Program-made: the position numbers and the translations under genes
The notes under the pieces: model-generated
The model's input: the letters and a program-made list of their open reading frames with translations, nothing else
The model's database searches: none
Told to the model about the DNA's origin: nothing
Shown here: positions 32,704-36,721 of the stretch, in pieces
Layout of the letters: each line of letters starts with the position of its first letter
Numbering within the stretch: position 1 is the first letter of the stretch
DNA from: Streptomyces sp.
Lineage (GTDB): Bacteria; Actinomycetota; Actinomycetes; Streptomycetales; Streptomycetaceae
NCBI GenBank assembly: GCA_013362785.1
Contig: JABFVM010000361.1
Location: 1-36,721, forward strand
Direction of reading: 5' to 3'
Length of the DNA: 36,721 bases

Positions 32704-32732
32704 CTCGAACGACCAGGACCCCTGGTTTCGAG
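32704..32732 (-). terminator. Expression-platform hairpin after the SAM-IV aptamer
   Basis: On the RNA strand CTCGAA-ACCAGG, loop GGT, CCTGGT, a two-base bulge CG, and TTCGAG form a 12-bp hairpin that starts two bases past the aptamer and about 97 bases before the start codon. No T-run follows. It is a good candidate for a SAM-dependent terminator; its 5' arm is close enough to the aptamer 3' end to compete with it. Confidence 0.6.
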
Positions 32733-32734
32733 AG

Positions 32735-32852
32735 GGGCCCGCGCTTGCCGTAGACCTCGCTGCCTACGGCCTGGTCTTCACCCGGGGCACCCCGCCACGG
32801 ACGGAGGGTTGCCGGACAGTCGGCCGGGGCCTCATGACTGTCACTCATGACC
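32735..32852 (-). promoter_or_regulatory. SAM-IV riboswitch aptamer
   Basis: The minus strand from 32852 reads GGTCATGAGTG, GCCCCGGC, TGTCCGGCAACCCTCC, GGCGGGGTGCCCCGGGTGA, AGACC and, after a CCGTAG/CTACGG hairpin, GGCAAGCGCGGG. This follows the SAM-IV consensus of actinobacteria in order and spacing, at about 118 bases, including the GGTC/GACC closing stem, the SAM-binding core shared with SAM-I and the downstream pseudoknot stem. It binds S-adenosylmethionine and would be expected to switch the downstream PLP-enzyme gene off when SAM is plentiful. No other RNA motif was seen in this 319-bp gene-free gap. Confidence 0.95.
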
Positions 32853-32860
32853 TGTTCGAG

Positions 32861-32890
32861 AACGTACGCGAAATGATCGTGGCCCCGCAA
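32861..32890 (-). promoter_or_regulatory. Candidate promoter of the riboswitch transcript
   Basis: On the minus strand TTGCGG and TACGTT are 18 bases apart; the -10 ends eight bases before the first aptamer base, which is where a transcription start would be expected. It lies between the trpD stop and the riboswitch. Confidence 0.5.
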
Positions 32891-32925
32891 CTCATGTCCG
32901 AATCGCGGGACCACATCAGCATCGG

Positions 32926-33990
32926 TTACGCGTTGCTGGCGGCCACCCAACGGTCCAGCGTCCGCTTCGCCGCACCGGAGTCGATCGCCTCCGCGGCCTT
33001 CGCCATCCCGGCCCGGATCTGCTCGGCGAGCGGTGCCCCCGTCGGGTTCAACGCCACCAGCGCGGCAGCCGAATTGAGCAGTACGGCGTCCCGTACGGGC
33101 CCCGTCTCGCCGTTCAGCAGGCGCAGCGCCACATCCGCGTTGTAGGACGCGTCGGCGCCGCGCAGCGCCTCCACCGGCACCAGCTCGATGCCGACGTCGC
33201 GCGGGTCGAAGGCCTCCTCGGTGACCTTGCCGTCGCGCACGACCCACACCCGCGAGGTGGCGGTGGTCGTCAGCTCGTCCAGGCCGTCGTCGCCGCGGAA
33301 CACCAGCGAGGAGTTGCCGCGCTCGGCGAAGACGCCGGCGACGATCGGTGCCATGCGCGGGTCGGCCACGCCGACCGCCTGGGCCCGCACCTTCGCCGGG
33401 TTGGTCAGCGGACCGAGCACGTTGAAGGTGGTCCGGATGCCCAACTGCCCGCGTGCGGCGGCCACATGGCGCAGCGCCGGATGGAACTTCACCGCGAAGC
33501 AGAAGGTGATCCCGGCCTCCTCGGCGACCGCGGCCACCCGCCCCACCGGCAGGTTCAGATTGACGCCCAGCTTCTCCAGCACGTCCGAGGCACCCGACGC
33601 CGAGGACGCCGCCCGGTTGCCGTGCTTGACGACCTTCGCGCCGGTGCCGGCGATGACGATCGCCGACATGGTGGAGATGTTGACGGTCTTCGCGCCGTCG
33701 CCGCCGGTGCCGACGATGTCGACGGTCGGCCCGGGCACCTCGATCACATTGGCGTGCTCGTACATCGTCCGCACGAGTCCGGTGATCTCCTGCACCGTCT
33801 CGCCCTTGGCCCGCAGTGCCACCACGAATCCGGCGATCTGCGCGTCCGTCGCCTCGCCGCGCATGATCAGGTCCATCGCCCACGCGGTGTCGTCGGCGGA
33901 CAGGTCCCGGCCGTCCAGCAGGCCGTTCAGCAGCAGGGGCCAGGAGCGGCCCGCCGCGGTGTCGCCTCCAGCGGGGGTCACAGCGCTCAT
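32926..33990 (-). CDS. trpD: Anthranilate phosphoribosyltransferase
   Basis: Transfers phosphoribosyl from PRPP to anthranilate, the second dedicated step of tryptophan synthesis, in the cytoplasm. The 354-residue protein has the glycine-rich PRPP loop [17 protein letters not shown] (91-107), [19 protein letters not shown] (121-139), and [19 protein letters not shown] with the usual R-x-x-L-G-x-R-T motif. ATG 33990 has GGAG six bases upstream; an in-frame extension to 34068 is not needed. It stands alone, away from other trp genes, between the qcr operon and the riboswitch-controlled PLP enzyme. No trp leader peptide was seen upstream. Confidence 0.96.
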   Translation of the reverse strand: MSAVTPAGGDTAAGRSWPLLLNGLLDGRDLSADDTAWAMDLIMRGEATDAQIAGFVVALRAKGETVQEITGLVRTMYEHANVIEVPGPTVDIVGTGGDGAKTVNISTMSAIVIAGTGAKVVKHGNRAASSASGASDVLEKLGVNLNLPVGRVAAVAEEAGITFCFAVKFHPALRHVAAARGQLGIRTTFNVLGPLTNPAKVRAQAVGVADPRMAPIVAGVFAERGNSSLVFRGDDGLDELTTTATSRVWVVRDGKVTEEAFDPRDVGIELVPVEALRGADASYNADVALRLLNGETGPVRDAVLLNSAAALVALNPTGAPLAEQIRAGMAKAAEAIDSGAAKRTLDRWVAASNA

Positions 33991-34070
33991 AAGCCGCTCC
34001 AGGATCAGGCGTCCCGCTCTACGGGACGAGAGTCTCAACGGGGTCCACCCTATCCAGCCGCGGGACACGG

Positions 34071-34107
34071 AGAAGGGCCCCGTCCGATGTACGGACGGGG
34101 CCCTTCT
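34071..34107 (-). terminator. Strong hairpin terminator after qcrB
   Basis: AGAAGGGCCCCGTCCG and CGGACGGGGCCCTTCT form a perfect 16-bp stem around the five-base loop ATGTA, 24 bases past the qcrB stop codon. No T-run follows, the usual actinobacterial form. It separates the qcr operon from trpD. Confidence 0.85.
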
Positions 34108-34131
34108 GCCGTGGCGTGGCGTGCGCAGCGA

Positions 34132-35769
34132 TCAGTGGTGGCCGTGGCCGCTCGTGATCTCCTTGTACTCCTCGACGGTCGGCTTGGGGATCTGGCCGTC
34201 CTCGCCGTAGTAGGACTTGCTGATCTTGGCGCGCAGCTTCTCGGTGGCCTTCACCTTGCGCTCGACACCGTTCTCGTCGACCTTCGGGCCGATCTCGGCC
34301 GGCTGGTACTGCTCGTGCGCGGTGAGCGTGTACAGCGCGTCCTGGCTGAGCGGCTCGTGGACCTCGATGAACTCACCGTGCGGCAGGCGCTTGATGATGC
34401 CCGACTCGCGGCCGTGCAGCACCTTGTCCTTGTCCCGGCGCTGCAGGCCGAGGCAGATCCGCTTGGTGATGATGAACGCGAGGACCGGTCCGGCGAAGAA
34501 CCCGATCCGGACGAACCAGGTGACCGCGTTGATCGACAGGTGGAAGTGGGTGGCCCACAGGTCGTTGCCACCGCCGACCAGGCCGATCATGTACACCGTG
34601 ATCCAGGCGACACCGAACCCGGTACGCGTCGGGGCGTTGCGCGGGCGGTCCAGGATGTGGTGCTCGCGCTTGTCGCCGGTGACCCAGGACTCGATGAACG
34701 GGTAGAGCGCGATCGCGGCCAGCACCACACCGAAGAGGACCAGCGGGATGAACACACCGAGGACCAGCGTGTGACCCCAGAAGTTGACCTCCCAGCCCGG
34801 CATGTAGCGGACCAGACCCTCGGCGAAGCCCATGTACCAGTCGGGCTGGGCGCCCGTGGACACCTGGTCCGGCCGGTAGGGGCCCATGGCCCAGATCGGG
34901 TTGATCTGGGCGACCGCCGCGATGGCCGCGATGACACCGAAGACCAGGAAGAAGAAGCCTCCGGCCTTGGCCATGTAGACCGGCAGCAGCGGCATGCCGA
35001 CGACGTTCTTGTTGGACTTTCCGGGGCCCGCGAACTGCGTGTGCTTGTGGTAGAAGACCAGGATCAGGTGGCCGACCACCAGACCGAGCATGATGCCCGG
35101 CAGCAGCAGGATGTGGATCGAGTAGAAGCGGGCCACGAAGTCGACGCCCGGGAACTCGCCGCCGAAGAGGAAGAACGAGATGTACGTGCCGACGATCGGC
35201 ATGGACAGGATCGCGCCCTCGGTGAAGCGGACACCGGTGCCGGAGAGCAGGTCGTCCGGGAGCGAGTAGCCGGTGAAACCGGTGAACATGCCCAGGACGA
35301 ACAGCAGGAAGCCGAACAGCCAGTTGATCTCACGCGGCTTGCGGAACGCGCCCGTGAAGAACACGCGCATCATGTGCACGAACATGCCCGCGAGGAAGAT
35401 CAGCGCGGCCCAGTGGTGGATCTGCCGGATGAGCAGACCACCGCGGACGTCGAAGGAGATGTGCAGCGTCGAGCTGAACGCCTCCGACATGAGCTGTCCC
35501 TGCAGCGGGACGTAGCTGCCGTGGTACTCCACCTCGTTCATCGACGGGTGGAAGAACAGCGTCAGATACACACCCGTGAGGATGATGATGATGAAGCTGT
35601 AGAGGCAGACCTCGCCCAACATGAACGACCAGTGGTCGGGGAAGATCTTGCGCATGTTGGCCTTGGCCAGGGAGTAGATCCCCAGCCGGCCGTCGGCCCA
35701 GTCGGCGACGCGCTCGCCGGCCGGTGCCTTCCCGCGAGAGCGGGACTCGGTGGTCTCTGTAGTGCTCAT
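34132..35769 (-). CDS. qcrB: Cytochrome bc1 complex cytochrome b subunit
   Basis: Membrane subunit of the menaquinol:cytochrome c oxidoreductase, part of the actinobacterial bcc-aa3 supercomplex. The 545-residue protein has the four haem-ligand histidines at 118 and 132 (QIHHWAALIFLAGMFVHMM) and 219 and 234 (HILLLPGIMLGLVVGH); the second pair has the wider cytochrome b6-like spacing. The quinol-site motif is PDWY in place of PEWY, usual in actinobacteria. The long C-terminal extension (about 410-545) is also an actinobacterial trait. ATG with GGGAG upstream; its start overlaps the qcrA stop (ATGA). A strong hairpin follows the stop. Confidence 0.98.
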   Translation of the reverse strand: MSTTETTESRSRGKAPAGERVADWADGRLGIYSLAKANMRKIFPDHWSFMLGEVCLYSFIIIILTGVYLTLFFHPSMNEVEYHGSYVPLQGQLMSEAFSSTLHISFDVRGGLLIRQIHHWAALIFLAGMFVHMMRVFFTGAFRKPREINWLFGFLLFVLGMFTGFTGYSLPDDLLSGTGVRFTEGAILSMPIVGTYISFFLFGGEFPGVDFVARFYSIHILLLPGIMLGLVVGHLILVFYHKHTQFAGPGKSNKNVVGMPLLPVYMAKAGGFFFLVFGVIAAIAAVAQINPIWAMGPYRPDQVSTGAQPDWYMGFAEGLVRYMPGWEVNFWGHTLVLGVFIPLVLFGVVLAAIALYPFIESWVTGDKREHHILDRPRNAPTRTGFGVAWITVYMIGLVGGGNDLWATHFHLSINAVTWFVRIGFFAGPVLAFIITKRICLGLQRRDKDKVLHGRESGIIKRLPHGEFIEVHEPLSQDALYTLTAHEQYQPAEIGPKVDENGVERKVKATEKLRAKISKSYYGEDGQIPKPTVEEYKEITSGHGHH

Positions 35770-36721
35770 CCGCGCTCCCAGAATGCAGGACCGACGGGCT
35801 CTTCGAAGTCGCCGAGCGCCTCAAGGTAGCCCTCGTCGTTCACGCCGATACGCAGCTGCGGCAGGGCGTGACCGGCCGGGCCGAAGATCACTCGGGCACC
35901 GTCGGAGAGGTCGAAGGTGGACTGGTGGCAGGGGCAGAGCACGTGGTGCGTCTGCTGCTCGTACAGGGAGATCGGGCAACCGACGTGGGTGCAGATCTTC
36001 GAGTACGCGACGATGCCCTCGTGCGACCACTCGAGCTCGCGCTTGTCCTTGATGTCGTCGGGCTGGAGCCGGACGATCATCAGGGCGGCCTTGGCGATCT
36101 CGTTCTGGAAGTCGTGGTCGTGCTCCTCCAGGCCCTCCGGCTTGGCGAAGGTGAGGGAGCCGACCGCGACGTCCGAGGGACGCAGCGGCTCGTCGGTGTT
36201 CATGTTGACGAGCAGCTTGCCCTTGGACCACAGGGTGTGGCGCAGCTTGGTGCCGGGCAGCGGGCCGAGGTCACGCAGCAGCACGACACCGGAGAGCGGG
36301 AACAGGGCCAGCGCGCCGAACATCGTGTTGCGGATCAGCTTGCGGCGACCCAGCGCGGACTCCTTGGCGCCCTGCCTGAAGTCGGCCATGACCTTGGCCT
36401 TGACCTCGGGCTCCGCCGCGATCGGGTGCCGCTCGTCCGCGACCTCCACGTCGGACATCAGGGTGCGGGCCCAGTGGACCGCGCCCGCGCCGATGCAGAA
36501 CAGCGCCGCACCGAGGGTCAGACCCAGCGCGAAGTTCAGCGCGTTGAGGTGACCGATCGGGAAGACGAAGACCGACTTGTCGTGCGGGATCGCCACGTAC
36601 GAGGCGATGAAGCCGACGGTGGCCAGCATCGACGCCGTGAACAGCAGGGCGACCGTGCGCTCGGACCGCTTGGCGGCCCGCTCGTCGATGTCCTGGATCC
36701 GGTGCTCGTGGGGCGGCAGGC
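35766..36721 (-). CDS. qcrA: Cytochrome bc1 complex Rieske iron-sulfur subunit (5' end outside window)
   Basis: The last 317 residues of the Rieske subunit that carries electrons from menaquinol to the c-type haems. Three hydrophobic helices are visible (SERTVALLFTASMLATVGFI; ALNFALGLTLGAALFCIGAG; NTMFGALALFPLSGVVLL), the three-helix form of actinobacteria. The 2Fe-2S cluster ligands are in CTHVGC and CPCH, with QSTFDLSDGARVIFGPAGHA after them. The frame is open through the window edge at 36721, reading LPPHEHRIQDIDERAAKRSE, so the start codon is not in the window and the ATG at 36629 is internal. Upstream qcrC is expected beyond the edge. Confidence 0.97.
   Translation of the reverse strand, partial: LPPHEHRIQDIDERAAKRSERTVALLFTASMLATVGFIASYVAIPHDKSVFVFPIGHLNALNFALGLTLGAALFCIGAGAVHWARTLMSDVEVADERHPIAAEPEVKAKVMADFRQGAKESALGRRKLIRNTMFGALALFPLSGVVLLRDLGPLPGTKLRHTLWSKGKLLVNMNTDEPLRPSDVAVGSLTFAKPEGLEEHDHDFQNEIAKAALMIVRLQPDDIKDKRELEWSHEGIVAYSKICTHVGCPISLYEQQTHHVLCPCHQSTFDLSDGARVIFGPAGHALPQLRIGVNDEGYLEALGDFEEPVGPAFWERG

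Noticed and set aside
31291..32753. Plus-strand frames opposite the PLP-enzyme gene and riboswitch
   Set aside because: They run through the riboswitch in reverse and have no domains; the minus-strand reading explains the conservation.
33991..34131. Tryptophan leader peptide or attenuator before trpD
   Set aside because: No short frame with Trp codons was seen; the only strong hairpin (34071-34107) fits as the qcrB terminator.
33466..35829. 787-codon plus-strand open frame opposite trpD and qcrB
   Set aside because: Mirror of the qcrB and trpD codons; composition is Asp/Val/His/Glu-rich without domains.

Overview
The window is a high-GC, third-position G/C-rich, densely packed chromosomal segment of a Streptomyces or a close relative. 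The gene order (pfkA; a NarL-type two-component pair; acyltransferase; glkA; fadD-like; pimB'-like; two NlpC/P60 genes; rhomboid plus a stand-alone RAM domain; a two-component pair; trpD; qcrBA) is, from memory, that of the Streptomyces chromosomal core around S. coelicolor SCO2119-SCO2149. Frequent GTG/TTG starts, 4-bp stop/start overlaps, long U-less terminator hairpins and actinobacterial-type Rieske and cytochrome b subunits agree with this.

Layout. 1-272: remnant of a 2-hydroxyacid dehydrogenase gene and an interspersed repeat. 273-3390 (minus): phosphofructokinase, then the MacR/MacS-like response regulator and kinase. 3451-6555: phospholipid acyltransferase, carboxylesterase, a membrane protein and an endonuclease/exonuclease/phosphatase-fold enzyme. 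6665-9497 (minus): glucokinase GlkA with its upstream companion (DUF5304-like) and an ArsA-like ATPase. 9627-11065: SRPBCC protein and metallophosphoesterase. 11362-17445: acyl-CoA synthetase, an exported cholesterol-oxidase-type flavoenzyme, a PimB'-like mannosyltransferase and a GT87 membrane glycosyltransferase. 17406-19367: MATE exporter divergent from a PadR regulator, with a 32-bp dyad between them. 19398-22976: a lipoprotein metallopeptidase and two related secreted NlpC/P60 hydrolases. 23188-24807: NYN-domain protein and a small zinc ribbon. 24973-29963 (plus): rhomboid, RAM-domain protein, small acidic exported protein, sensor kinase, OmpR-type regulator and SLC13 permease. 30079-31272: glycerate kinase. 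31227-33990 (minus): a class V PLP enzyme behind a SAM-IV riboswitch, then trpD. 34132-36721: qcrB and the 3' part of qcrA.

How the genes fit together. Glucose entry (glkA and its companion) and glycolytic commitment (pfkA) lie close together. Envelope functions dominate the middle: lipid acylation, mannolipid synthesis, peptidoglycan hydrolases and a surface peptidase. The right end is respiratory (bc1 complex) and amino-acid metabolism.

The most rewarding non-coding signals are (i) a near-complete SAM-IV riboswitch with an adjoining terminator hairpin in front of an uncharacterised cysteine-desulfurase-like enzyme; (ii) a 22-bp motif of two 11-bp boxes found twice, 28-29 bases before the start codons of the two genes that flank a two-component system, which looks like the regulator's own operator; (iii) a 32-bp dyad in the padR/MATE divergent promoter; (iv) four copies of one interspersed repeat; and (v) an array of GGTGACC units every 17 bp. 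No tRNA, rRNA, CRISPR array, transposase or phage gene was seen.
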